A DNA stretch of 64,000 nt from Varroa destructor (taxonomy: Eukaryota; Arthropoda; Arachnida; Mesostigmata; Varroidae), in contig NW_019211457.1 of NCBI RefSeq assembly GCF_002443255.2, positions 34,478,105 through 34,542,104 on the forward strand. The letters are read 5' to 3'. Position 1 is the first letter of the stretch; every line of letters starts with the position of its first letter. This document shows, in pieces, positions 48,700 through 60,261 of the stretch. A program made the translations under genes and the position numbers. The notes beneath the pieces are model-generated. The model did no database searches. It saw only the letters and a list, made by a program, of their open reading frames with translations, and was not told where the DNA came from.

Positions 48700-51040
48700 G
48701 ATATAGGGCTCAATTAGATGCTCATGGGCTATAGCGGTCAATGGAAGTCAACTAAAATGGTCACCCAGCATTTGGCGTTTATTGATGAGATCCGGAGATT
48801 AAAGGACGTGAAGGCAGAGTAGAACACATGATGTATAGTATACAGTATTTATGTGGAATAGATACGTCTAGAACATCACGTAATTCTAAGTGAAATGTTT
48901 TCACTGAGCAATATTGGGCAGCCCGAAAAAAGAATCAAATACGCATGTTAGTTGGAAAACGTTGCCCTAAAAACGTGTAATAACTATAGAAGCAAGAAAC
49001 GAAAAGAATATTATAACAATCATCCCAACCCTTCACAAGGTATTCAGCTAGTCCAAGCAAGCACCCGACAGAGCTCTAAAGAGGTCAGAGTTCTAGTTAT
49101 AAGATCTGTAATTTTAAAGTTTCGAAATATTTGCAAAGAAATGCTTAGAAGGAGAAAAAATCATTGACATCCTAAGCAATAAAGGCAACATCATGATCGA
49201 TGATCACAAGTGTTCCTTTGTAGAGATTCTCCTTGAAATCAAATATGGCGTGGCCAACTACTGAGCAATGGCTAGCTTATGTACTCATGTATCTGAAAAG
49301 CTATTTATTGATCGGATCTTTAGGCTCTTTCTTGTCTTCTCAGAAATCGTTGTATAAGGATAATTATGGTCATGCTAAAGGTATGTCATGAACTACCCAG
49401 CTACTTGATTTAATCCAATCTAAAGTCACTCATATAAATCATCAATAGTGTATACTTCGACCTGCCTAGGGCTTTTAACCGAGTCATATAATAATCATCT
49501 GAGACCTTGTCTAAACTGAAGATATCTCCAAACGCCCTTGTTCTGCGTCATAGTAAATCGATCGAGACTTCGTCCTAGATTGTAGAGGATGTTTATGTTG
49601 TTATATATATTCACAGTGGAGTGAAGGCGGACAGAGCGAGCGATAAAACAGCGCGGCTCAATTTGAGAAGAGATTATAACAGGCTTGGCCTAACACTGCG
49701 GCCTGACGTGTTTGCTTTTTCAGCGCGGCGGCGACAGAATAACTTAATCCGGAACAACGGAGAGTTTGTAACGCCAGTAGATGCTCGATTTAAATGCTGA
49801 AAATGTAGACATTTTATCCCGTTTGAAGAAGTAAGCAGTAGCGGCGCGTTGCCGTTTCACACAACGATAGCTCACGGGTGATCTATAGCCACTTTAGTAG
49901 AATGGCTCAGTTCTCAAAATGTTTATACCACGAAATCGTAACCTTTCAGCCTTGACCTCCGTAGCTTGTATATGGACTTCAGAATGGTCACGTAAGCATG
50001 CTACAATATATAGTAATAACGCACACTTCGATGGCTTTTTACGATGATGATATGCTCTGTTATTTAATGCTATGTTGCTACGAATGCTATTTTTACAATT
50101 TAAATTCGTTACTCAGAGCTGTGTTTGGTCAAACGAAAGCCGAACTGACTCTATAGCCACTTTGTAGTGCCTCCTGTGGAAGGCTTGCTCAATATACGGT
50201 CGAGCCTACTTACAGGACGAACGGCAAAAATCCAAAAAAATAAAAAAAAACGATTTTAAAAAAAAGCTGAATCTCTGAATTAGCGACATGTAGGTAAACA
50301 TTACGACGCGCCTGAAACGTTTTGAATAACTCAAAAGATGAAAGCTGCATATGAGAGTAATGTCCACATGGCCAAAAGTTAGGACAAAAACAAACACCCA
50401 TCTAATACCAAGAAAGAGGCAGCTACACAGCAACAGCACGTTACGTGCATTTTAACGCTTGCAGAAAGCCTAAACGATTCACTATTCCGACAGATTTGTC
50501 AAATTATCTTCTTGGCAAAACCCAGGTGCCATTTGTTAAATGTCTTCGGTGATTTTTTTATCGTTTCACCTAATTACCAAAATTGCAGCTGTCTAAATAA
50601 CAGATTAGCTTTACGTTATCCAAAAGTGCTCTACAGGTAGCACGGTACACAGGACACACAGAATCCGCGAGCTAATATATCGTAAGCGACTCGACCGACG
50701 AAGCAACGAGACAGCAGCTGGCGCCAAATACTAGCATGGCTAGAATAGATCGATAAGTTGTTTTACACATCGATTCAAGCGAGTTTCGTTGAGCGGTCAA
50801 ACAAAGAAATAAATGTAGCTAGGCGCCCAGGGGGCGGAGCCCCTTTCATCCGTTACAACAGCAGCAGCTTTCGCCGCCTGGAGACACGCGTCTTAACTGC
50901 GCGAACGGCGTCGTTCCTCCTCATCAATATCAACATCAACTTTATCTTCATACTAAAAAGCTAGTACCTATCTCGCGTATACAACTATTTTCAAGAGGAA
51001 TTGAGGTGTTAACCTCATCTAGTAACTTCAACACATACAA
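48700..51040. other. Non-coding stretch
   Basis: No gene is supported. A 42-nt segment between a good acceptor (ACCTTTCAG, 49949) and a GTAAGC donor (49992) could be a micro-exon. An open plus-strand frame without a start codon (about 50825-51057) precedes the candidate exon at 51046. A donor-like GTACCT at about 50964 would join the two in phase, but is not a strong site. Confidence 0.4.
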
Positions 51041-51045
51041 TTCAG

Positions 51046-51577
51046 GTGATCAATGACTCGATCAGATACGACAACGGTGTAACGCCTCGGTGGATCAGGT
51101 ATAAAAGCGATGATTTAGGAAAGCTGGGACAACATTATCCTCTGAAGGTGAGTACATATGTAAATGGTAAATATTCATATGTACGTGGTAGTAAAGCTTT
51201 GTAAGGGCTTTACTGAACTCCATTCATTCGTTCATGATGATGCTGAGCGCCTGCTAATAATGGTGATTGCCTTCTTTGAACTGCGTGTTATGCCCAAGGT
51301 TACGTCAGTAGCCGATATGATCACAGTGCGTTTGACATGCGGCAAACAAAGGCCTTCTTTTTTCCTTAAATAGAATTTCTATTTTGCCCGACCCTCGAGC
51401 CGCCATCAGCCTGCAACATACGACCGAAAGAAACACGCAGAAATGCTTGACAATGGCTTGATAAAAGTAGCCCACGCTGATGATCCTTCCACTACATCGC
51501 CTACCTCGAGCTCAAAAGCAGGGAAGACAAAAAATATATTAATGCCATCCATGTATCGGCATCCTTGGAACAATTAG
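51046..51577 (+). CDS. Candidate two-exon 3' end of a gene, unknown product
   Basis: Best splice-consistent pair in the window. Exon A (51046-51147) lies between a TACAATTCAG acceptor and a consensus CTGAAG|GTGAGT donor and is 34 codons long, phase 0 at both ends. Exon B (51374-51577) follows a strong pyrimidine-rich acceptor (CCTTCTTTTTTCCTTAAATAG) and is open for 67 residues to TAG, also phase 0. The implied intron is 226 nt. The translation is polar with several aromatic residues at the junction (GQHYPLK then NFYFARPSS) and a Ser/Thr/Pro-rich, lysine-containing C-terminal part. No domain is recognised and no AATAAA lies within 150 nt downstream. An ATG-started frame at 51164-51373 sits in the proposed intron. 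The agreement of three good splice signals with phase is the reason for the call. Confidence 0.28.
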
Positions 51578-51690
51578 TATAGAGTCATCCATACGCTGCA
51601 CTCATGAAGTGCCCAAGGCGTTTATCTATTCTGTGAGTATGGTTACTGGTAGCGTACCTGAGCAAAAGAGCTAAGCGTTTCCCTTCATCC

Positions 51691-52026
51691 TTAAAGAGAG
51701 ATCGAGGTGACAAGATATACTAAAAACCTCCTCCGTGGCCAGATTCGATAGCAGGTGGTCAACGTCACGATCGTGTGCTTGGCCATCCTTCGTTTAGCTC
51801 TGAACTTTGTGCGCTTCGCTGTTAGATACTCGATTACTTCGACAATGGCTTTCAAATCGAGCTGATGAAGTCGGCAAATTAGTACATCGTCATAACTCTT
51901 CAACATCGATACCGGTAGCAGACCAGTCGAAAGCTCGTCGCACATCAATGAACGACAGGATGAACTATTCGAATAAGGTACGCCGGTACGTTCAGTACGC
52001 CGGTGTCTGATCGTACGCCCGTACAC
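51691..52026 (-). pseudogene. Possible degraded Ty3/Gypsy-like reverse transcriptase fragment
   Basis: A 111-codon minus-strand frame contains, in order, RSLMCDELSTGLLP, then SYDDVLI, then VEVIEYLTAKRTKFRAKR. In Ty3/Gypsy reverse transcriptases the catalytic F/Y-x-D-D-[IV]-L box is preceded by a QRLM-type helix and followed by a helix of the pattern V-x-E-x-L ending in basic residues, at similar spacing. The first aromatic of the box is replaced (serine) and the aspartate pair is kept. No other retroelement domain, LTR or primer-binding site is seen nearby. An overlapping frame reads FIDVRRAFD, which mimics a different reverse transcriptase motif and shows how easily such matches arise. It may be an old remnant or a coincidence. 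Confidence 0.2.
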
Positions 52027-52049
52027 AACGCAACGGGTATTAATGAACG

Positions 52050-52764
52050 CGATAGAGAGCCGGAGACAGAGATATAAAGAGGAGGAGAGATGGAGAGGAA
52101 GACTCCTCGCGCCAGCGCTTCGAGGTAATTTGTAATCGACTGTTCAGCTGAACGAATGAGAAAGCAAGCGAGTGCGATACTTCAAGCTACGGTATTTAAC
52201 GAGAATGGGTTTTCACCTACGAACAGCAGCATAAGTTAGTAGTTAAGTGGCAGCAACTGCAATCATGGCACATATCTTGCGGGTATGCGGGTGTTAACTG
52301 GTAGGTGGGCTGATTCGAAACAGACAAAAGTCGATTAGAACGGAAAGAAGATTAAAGAGCAGCAATCGCAGTTCGTTTAACAAATTGAACTCGCTAAAGA
52401 TCAGCAAATGGAGGTAGACGAAGGATAGTCTGGGCGAAGTTGAGGCTAAGCGGAAAGGAATCGAACGGGAGAACATCTATGATGGCTTCTTGCAGGGCGA
52501 AATTGCCATCATCGATTGCTGAACGATTCTTTCTGTTTGAGCTAATCTAATGCTTAATATCTCTGCATGTCCGTCCAAATGCTGATCATTTCTGAGAGGC
52601 AAATAGGACAGGAGACGGCGGACGTTTGATCTATCTCTTAACTGCGCCTCTACAACAACAGTAACATATTAGAATTCCCCATGTTTTCCCTATATTAGGA
52701 GAAAAATTATGATGATAACGTGTTAATATTCATATCGTCATAACTACCATATATATATATATAT

Positions 52765-52801
<37 letters not shown>

Positions 52802-53790
52802 GGTACATGTGTAGTACTGATCGCTTATCTGCTCTAAAGAGGCTGTTTGTTGAAAAAAAGTTGCGGAGTAAGGTTACGAAATAAACGGTAAACTTGATAA
52901 ATGATTCAGGAACGACCAAACACGTCAAGACTGACATAATCTGATAACAGCAATTTACAAAAGAGATTAGTGGATCTATACATGTCATGGTAGCAGAGAG
53001 ATCAGACTCAGCCGATCGATGTAAGTTAGGCTCTTCGCTGAACAGCCAATTGACGATCAATACAACTTGTGTTGTTAAGAATAAGAAGGCCAAGTTTTGG
53101 TCGGATTCGAAGCTGCTGTTTTTCGATAGACGGGTGTATATGCTTGCATCCTACGCATGTATGTCATATATTATGTTAAACACTAATCAATTCACTCGAT
53201 CTTATATTGACGATGCATGGGCTACGGGGTACTTACTGTGCACTCCGGTATCCGTCATTTCCTATTTTCTCGACACAATTTTACATTGCAAAAGAAATTC
53301 ACTGGAGTTGAGGTGCTTGACCGTCTATACAAAAATGTCATTACTTACTGCCGTAAATGAAGCACCAACAGATCTTGTTCTTGGAAACTTTATCGAGCTT
53401 ACTGTAAAGCCACTCTGGTTGGAAAGCTAATCGACACTTCTAAGGTCGTTCGGTTGTTTTTTAGAAATCACTGAGCAGGAGCAGGAACATCATAGTCCTG
53501 CGTAGCTCGCGATCGAGGTACCACATCGCTCATCCGCGATTTCTCTCCATGCTTCGTCTTGTTGGCTTTAGCGTTGGTATAATCTATGCCCACAACAGCT
53601 GAGCAACTAAAGAACGTTCTAAAGGTTGACTGTAAGTTGATACAGACATTGCCGGTCTGGCTTTGCCCCTGAGCGCTCTGCTATCCTGCGGGGTACTCAG
53701 GGAAAGCAAACGAAAATGAATGAGACGCAGAAAACGGAAAAAAGACTTGAAAATACATGAAGGATAAGAAGAAAAAGCGAAGAATACAAC
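52050..53790. other. Non-coding stretch
   Basis: No gene is supported. The main feature is the interrupted AT microsatellite at 52749-52801. A 147-codon plus-strand frame at 52987-53430 and a 128-codon minus-strand frame overlap it partly. Neither has splice, poly(A) or motif support. Confidence 0.5.
52749..52801. repeat. Interrupted (AT)n microsatellite
   Basis: About 26 AT units with two AC interruptions. Confidence 0.95.
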
Positions 53791-54780
53791 TGTCACGAGG
53801 TTGACGCCTCGCAAATGTTCTCACACCATCAGAACTTGTCTCCGGGCCCCAGGGCCGCATGCCATCTTGGCCTGATTGGGGTTCACTCAATGTGCTTTTG
53901 CGTGCATGTGTGTGTGTATGGGGCGTGTGCTGACAGGGTTCACCCACGGCTACGGCTGCTGATGTAGCTGTGGCCTGCTTCTTTCTGCTAAAGTGATCTG
54001 GTAAGAGACGCTCGGTCCGCGGAGGTTCGAGGCAGGCAGCGGTAGTAACGGTGGTGGCGACTAGCAACAGCAGCGGACGGAAGTAACGCCGGAAATGACA
54101 ATGAGACTCGCAAATGATGACGTGTCCGGTGGAATGCAAAAAGACGAGCTTTGTTTTTATGCACAACTCGAATGAACAAGCGAACACAGTACGCACCGCG
54201 ACTGCCTTGGCCGACGCACCGTCCTACTGCCGCTAGGCCCTTTCTTCCGTCAGATTCTGTAACGATTCTGACCATTTGAGACGCTCCATAAAAGGGGAAG
54301 AATGCGCTAGTGGCTGCTAAGTGCCAGAGGGAATGCCCTGTTCAGCCGCTATTTCTTACACCCCAAACGCCAAGCAGGAAGAGAACCTGATTCAGAGGTC
54401 TGGGCTGCGCTGCTGGCGGCTGAGATAGCTGGGCAGAATCAGAGGCAAGCAGTCGGCGCGTAGTCAGTCTTTGATAGGGGTACAAGCGATTCTGCTACGG
54501 AGTGGACAGAGGATAAAAGCTAGTGAGAGCTAAAGGCTCTGGGTGGCAAGTCTTATGGAGCTGAAGCATTTTGGTGGCTTGGGGAGCTGGCCAGCTGCTT
54601 GCATGGCGTCTCGACGCACCGACCGTCGGCCCGACGACGGACGTGATGAAAAAGTGAGAAAGTGAATCGGCCAAAATGGGTCCCGAGCGCGAACCAAGTC
54701 ATGCTGACTTAGATGTTGCAACGGCAACGTTCGCCGTGGCAGCGCCGGCGGTTTCTACTACTGAGCTGACTAAGATCTGA
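53790..54780. other. GC-rich stretch
   Basis: Raised GC with CAGC/GGCAG-type short motifs and a TG-rich run near 53910. The longest frame (171 codons, minus strand, 54196-53681) is arginine-, serine- and threonine-rich and overlaps another frame, so it looks like a composition effect. It may be a promoter or 5' UTR island. Confidence 0.25.
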
Positions 54781-55413
54781 GAAGATTGAAGTCCTTGACA
54801 AGGACACGCCTCGCGGAGAGGTCTGGCCTGTTTTTTCCCAGGCAAAGTAAATGGGGCACGCTAGGGAGCAGTGAGGGAAGAGGCAAAAGAAAAAACACGG
54901 AAAACAACGGCAGTGAAAGAGAAATCTAGATAGAAGATGAGCTCTTGTGAGTGGTAGGGCGACTCAGGGAATGCGCAAAGTGAGGCAACGAGAGAATGAA
55001 AACATAAGGAGCATCCAGGAGATCAAACTTTGCCCGGAAACGATGTTCTCGAGGGACGACCGAACCGGACAGGGCCATGTTAACCGAAAGACTGAATGGC
55101 TATGGACATGACATACAAGGATAAAAAATTTGAGAGAAGAGGAAAGACCATCTATGCGACAAGGATACGCCATTTTAAAGGTACGGAACAACGTCATAAT
55201 CATAGCCACAATAATAAACGGAAATGGACAGATTTCTGAAGAAAAAGAAAACCAAGGTTTCATAATTTAATTTGCAGAAAAGACGTACGTATGTACTGTA
55301 TTTGTAAAGATGCTATACAAAGGTAGTTAGAATCCGATAGAACTTAAATGTTTATCAATCGCTATTTATATGTACTATATTACGTCATGAGCATTTAATT
55401 GCAGGAGACGTGA

Positions 55414-55460
55414 ATATATATATATATAGGAGGATAGAGAGAGAGAGAGGGAGAGGGAGA
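55414..55460. repeat. (AT)n followed by (GA)n
   Basis: About seven AT units (55414-55428), then a GA-rich run (55436-55460). Confidence 0.9.
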
Positions 55461-55471
55461 TTACCTTGTTA

Positions 55472-55491
55472 CTAATAATAATTATTATTAG
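55472..55491. repeat. Perfect 20-bp AT-rich palindrome
   Basis: CTAATAATAA followed by its reverse complement. The low complexity of the sequence makes chance plausible. Confidence 0.85.
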
Positions 55492-56192
55492 GATTTTACA
55501 AGCACATCAATCTTTGAGTTCCCTTCAGTACTCTGAATTAATGCAAGCTTGCACGTGACCAAATGACCACTTGGGATATTTCGGTAAGCTACAATCACAG
55601 TTTTAGGTAAACCTTCGTTATCGATCTCAAAATGTACATTGTCCCAGGGGTTCAAACTTTTAATGTAGTAGAACGCGGCACACGTTCTATAATAATGATG
55701 CTTATTATCATCATCATTATGGTAATTGCTTGCAGAATCTCGAACAATTAAAAAAATCTATCCAATTTTGTGCTATAATCATTCATTACAGGGATACGGC
55801 ACGTCCCGTATATGTGCACCGCTCCTTCAATGAGTCGGACGCCAAGCCAATCAGAACATCTTCGAAACGATGCTTTATTAGATGTATATTTACGCAGATC
55901 TGGGAAGCCATGTTGAATAATAAATTCTTTTAATCGACGTGTTGGCCAACTACGATTTATATGTTTGATGCTGGTGTTGGTGATGTCATTCAGGCCCTGA
56001 TTGTGGCCTTCTAGTCTTTCTCGTAATTTTGCCTTTTTAGTAGACACGGTTAGCCAATAAAAAGGTTATCGCGCGTAGTGTTGAATGCTGGCGAACGTTG
56101 TATAGAAAAAGATCGCTGATCGCGGCTAGGCTATACAAGCACTGTTATGGGAGGTTGGACCTATTTTCTTGCCTCCCGCTACGCCTCAACAG

Positions 56193-56294
56193 CCCGTTCT
56201 TCTTCATTCCTTCCATCGTTCATTTACTATCAAACTTGCATCATCGCATTAAGGAAATTCTTTTAGCGGATGATTGGGAATCAGCACGACAGCG
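56193..56294 (+). CDS. Weak candidate internal exon
   Basis: A good acceptor (TTGCCTCCCGCTACGCCTCAACAG, core ending at 56192) and a moderate donor (ACAGCG|GTGATGG) enclose 102 nt. One frame (1 nt, 33 codons, 2 nt) is open throughout. It runs from a hydrophobic start to a helix-like end (HHRIKEILLADDWESARQ). No neighbouring exon was found with matching phase, and no family is recognised. Confidence 0.13.
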
Positions 56295-59200
56295 GTGATG
56301 GAAGCAGCCAGAGAGGAACATAAGAAAACAGGCGTTCTACGTTGTTGCCAGACCTTTGTTCATTGAGGTCGTAGTGTAGCTAGGGCCGCGCCCCAGGTCT
56401 CAACGTTCCATCGCGTCTTAGGGGCGCTGCACCATCCTATGCCACCACAACACGTAGTCCGCCTCCGAGCTCTAAGCTAGCAGCCGCCTAGGTGCTTGGT
56501 AGGTGGCATCGGCAGCAGAAATGCCTATGTAGCCATATAGCAGCATCTAATGAAGCATCGATAAATGGCCCAGTGGAAAGAACAACCCCAGCAACACCGC
56601 GAGGCGGGTATGCCTCTGGGAGAGTCCAAGACGAAGGAATAAGGGACAAAGGGGAGACACAAAAAAGCGGAGTGAGAAGGGCGAAGAAACTCTAGTATAG
56701 AAGGGATGCAACGATATTGACTGGATGTCCATGATCACGGGTAAGACTTGGGTCAGAAAGAACCGTGACGACAGAATACGAGGCAATGAAACGTTGCGCA
56801 CGAGAGCCAACTGTCCGGAAGTCTAGGTGAACAAGAGGACGCCGATGTTGATGCGAGCAAGGCGGCAACGGGTGCGACGACGTTCATGAAGGCCATACCA
56901 GAAGCACAGGGCAAATAAGAGAGAAAGCCGAAAGAACTTCGAAAAAAAAGAAGAGGAAAACAGAAAAAAGAAGATTGAAGCGTAGCGGTAGCAGGACGAA
57001 TGCTTTGGTGTCAGTTGCCCTAGGCGAGGTTTCGGGGACGAGTTAACTAATGGCTCCATTCTTTAAAGGGAGAAAAGCCGAAAGGAAGCGGCCGCAAGCA
57101 CTGGTACTAGTATCGTCATCATATAATAGTATTACATAACATTTAATATGAAATCTAAAGTGGTCAAAAATTGAACAGTGCCACTAGATTACATAGATCT
57201 AGCGTTTCCAGACGTTGACAAATCTTCGAAGTTAGATAAAGACCTATTTTGATGAATGAGGTGTTTCGCGTCGTAGGGACTAAAGTAGAAATGCGGAGGT
57301 GGAAACCTGAAGATCCATAGAGACGTAGACGGTCTTTTTATTGACATGTTTTTATGCGTAAGATAACATAGCAGAGCTGACAGAAAAAGACGGAGTAGAT
57401 CGATTATAATTGGCAAAATTGGCGAACTTACCTGAATGAAATTTTCTGAGCTGACAGACTTCGTTTACTGTTTAGTTAATGCTGCCAAACAGTAATTCGT
57501 AACTAAGATATTGTCTAATACGTGCATAAGTAATGCGGTGCTATTTACAAAGGCAAACCGGGCGATATGTGAAAGGACCTATCACCTTACTGAGTGCCCT
57601 GACGTAAAAGGACAACAAGTTTCTACCTAAATTATGTTATACAATCAAGTGTGTCAACTCTAATTGTGAGAAGTCAGCTTTCCAACTAAAGACTATGTTT
57701 TGTAATAGCATTCTAATATATTATAAAGCAGAACTTAATTCACATATTATTAGATATTGAACGTAGCCTCAGGCCATTGATTCAACGGCGCAAAATTATC
57801 ATACTGGGACAAGTTATTACTTTCTAATTTTAAGTTGGCCAGTTTCTAATCGGTCACGAATACCGGCTGCGTGCCAATTTTTGCGGGAAAACAATTTCCG
57901 CTCATAGTAATTTTCGGTTTTTTAGTCCTTCTCCTTTTCCTTCTTACAGACCTCCTGCTAGATGATCTCTGAGCAAAAATTAAGCTATTAAAAAATAGTT
58001 TACCACTTGATGAAACCTGCCAATATTCTAGGATTCCCTTTTCTCTCGTTCATCTGTATTTCATATCAACTGCCGGCTCTGCTGTTCAACAGAGTCAAGC
58101 TGAACCAAACAGTGCCTCAACATTAGCTCCGTTGCTCCTGTTCTAGCGTTTCTCTCATCCGCCGATCAGGAAGCGCTGCCTTGTTGTCACTTGCGCATAC
58201 AGCGTACTCTTATGCTAAAAAAGCGCTTAGCGCCCCCTCTGCCCAGTTTTGACTTAAATGGGACGCAAATATCGACGGCAAAAGCAGATGCCGGCGACGG
58301 CAGCAGCAGTGCTCACGAAATATCAGGACGACAACGATGTCTTCAGCAAATAAATCTCTGCCGACGCTGAACAGCCATCGCGAGGCCGAGCTAGCTTATA
58401 AGGAGGACCAGAGAGAGACATGAGCGAGCACTATCAGGTGAAAAGGCTGCTCTCAAGCGCTGCGTACGTTAACGTACATATAGTGAGGCGCAAACGGGCC
58501 GTACGCGGTATCGTTCCGCCTGTGTTGGTGCAAGACTAAGCACAACTCTTCAAAATTACATCAGCGATCAATGACAGCGGTAGCAGTGGACATGGTTGCA
58601 ACCGAAAGCAAAACCAATGGAAGCTGCTGGAAACAATCATGGCGGCAGCATTAAGTAACGTCGTTAGGGTACCAAACTTCCCCGTCAGGCTCTTTCTGAT
58701 GTCTTCCTTCAGTTCCGGCTTTCATGAGAAACTGCTTCAGCAGTAAACTAAGATCAGCAAAGGAGGAGGAGCAGCAGCAATGACAAACGTCTCGGTCGAG
58801 CACTCATCCTGTGTACAGGTAGACGTAGTGCTTCTAACAGTGTACATAAGTTCTCTATGACTCTCTAGCTGACTTTTTTTTCCTATGTAGCACTTTTTCT
58901 ATAGATTTTTTCCCCGTTTTCTATCTTTCTCATCATTTCGTTTTTTCTTCGCGAGTCTTGGGTTGTACTTGATTTGGTCGATCGTTTGGCTTAAGTTGGG
59001 CTGGCCTGACACAGAGATTCGACTAACCCGAGTTTGGATGAAGGAGAGCTGGGACGCAAAGAGGTCGGGAGCCGTAGTCAGCAGAGTAACAGGGCATTTG
59101 CACAATAGAAGCGCGGTTGCCCCGCACCAAGCGCGGTAGCGAAGTAAAAAAGCACAGAGAAAGCACGGCACCCAAAGTAGGCAGCGTGCACTTGTGGGTT

Positions 59201-59678
59201 GCCCCTTGCCGTTCATCCATGCGCCTACTCTGCCAACGAGTTAAAGTCGTTAAGACAACTTCAAATTACGTAACCAACTAGGCAAGCCAGCAACGCAGCT
59301 GGCCTCACAGCTGGCTGTATCTGAGATTCCGGGGGTTCTAAAAGGAGTACGGCAAGAAGGATGAAAAAGAGAGAGGGACGCGGAAAAGCAGCTCCCAAAT
59401 GAAGGGACAGGAAAAAGCAGTTCCCAAATAAAGCAGACGACTCTCGGTGGTGAACGTTAGTTTGCTAGTTGTCGCTACTCCCCGCCACCAAGATCTCCAA
59501 CGGCGTCCGGTTTCGCTGTCGTATTCTATCACTCTTTCGAGCGGGTTCTCTGTGACAGGCGCTGCGTCTTTATTAGTTCCTAGCCTTTTCTGTCTTTGAA
59601 GTCCATTACTAGCCGTAGAATACCGTCTGTTCTCTAGCGACGAGCCTGAACTTGTCAAGGTGCCGCGAACATTTGTGA

Positions 59679-59698
59679 CGACAACAACAACAACAACC
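59679..59698. repeat. (ACA)n triplet tract
   Basis: About six ACA/CAA units. On the minus strand it gives a run of valines at the start of a 120-codon frame, which is therefore not good evidence of coding. Confidence 0.85.
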
Positions 59699-60218
59699 AA
59701 TCACTAGAGTGATGGTAACTTCGTCAACGTAGGCGATCTGGACGCTTTGCAGGAGGACATCACATATATACAGACTTCATATCAGAAAGCACGCAGGGGA
59801 CTTGGTGATGGTAACAGACGGGAGTGCTCTTCACTCTGCGAGACACATGGCTAGCCAGTCGGTGAACTAGGGACACAGAGGCCGCTAGCTATGGAGGAAT
59901 GCCACTCGAAATTTGAATAAGGGTCGTTACGGTATACGACATGCGTCACACATGCGACAGACATTCTCTGACGAATAAGAAAGTTGTATTGCAAAACGGG
60001 TTCGAGCTAATTTGTCAATCATGCGCAGCTCCTTAAATTAGAATAGGGTAAAAGGAGAATGGGGATGGGCTGAATGTGAAGCGGTTTCGAAATCGAGAGG
60101 GATCATAGTGTCTTTGAAGCTTTGAGAGGTCTTTGCGACTTACGGTACCTCAACAGCTAAACCTGATCTCCTTAGTTAGGGACGTATTGTATTATATAAG
60201 AGAAATGAGGACAAATGA

Positions 60219-60261
60219 AACAATCATTCAGCTACCTTAAAAAGGTAGGTGAATGATTGTT
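60219..60261. repeat. Hairpin, 20-bp arms with one mismatch, 3-nt loop
   Basis: Arm 1 (60219-60238) and arm 2 (60242-60261) pair at 19 of 20 positions, with an AAA loop. It is shorter than a normal microRNA precursor. The flanks are AT-rich and do not extend the stem. Confidence 0.95.

Noticed and set aside
52987..53430. 147-codon plus-strand ORF
   Set aside because: No motif, no acceptor, no poly(A) signal, and an overlapping long frame on the opposite strand.
53681..54196. 171-codon minus-strand ORF
   Set aside because: Its low-complexity His/Thr/Arg parts come from CA- and GC-rich simple sequence, and another frame overlaps it for most of its length. This is consistent with composition.
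55730..56047. Three overlapping protein-like frames on both strands, one vaguely SAP-domain-like
   Set aside because: All three frames look equally plausible over the same bases, which shows the appearance is not informative.
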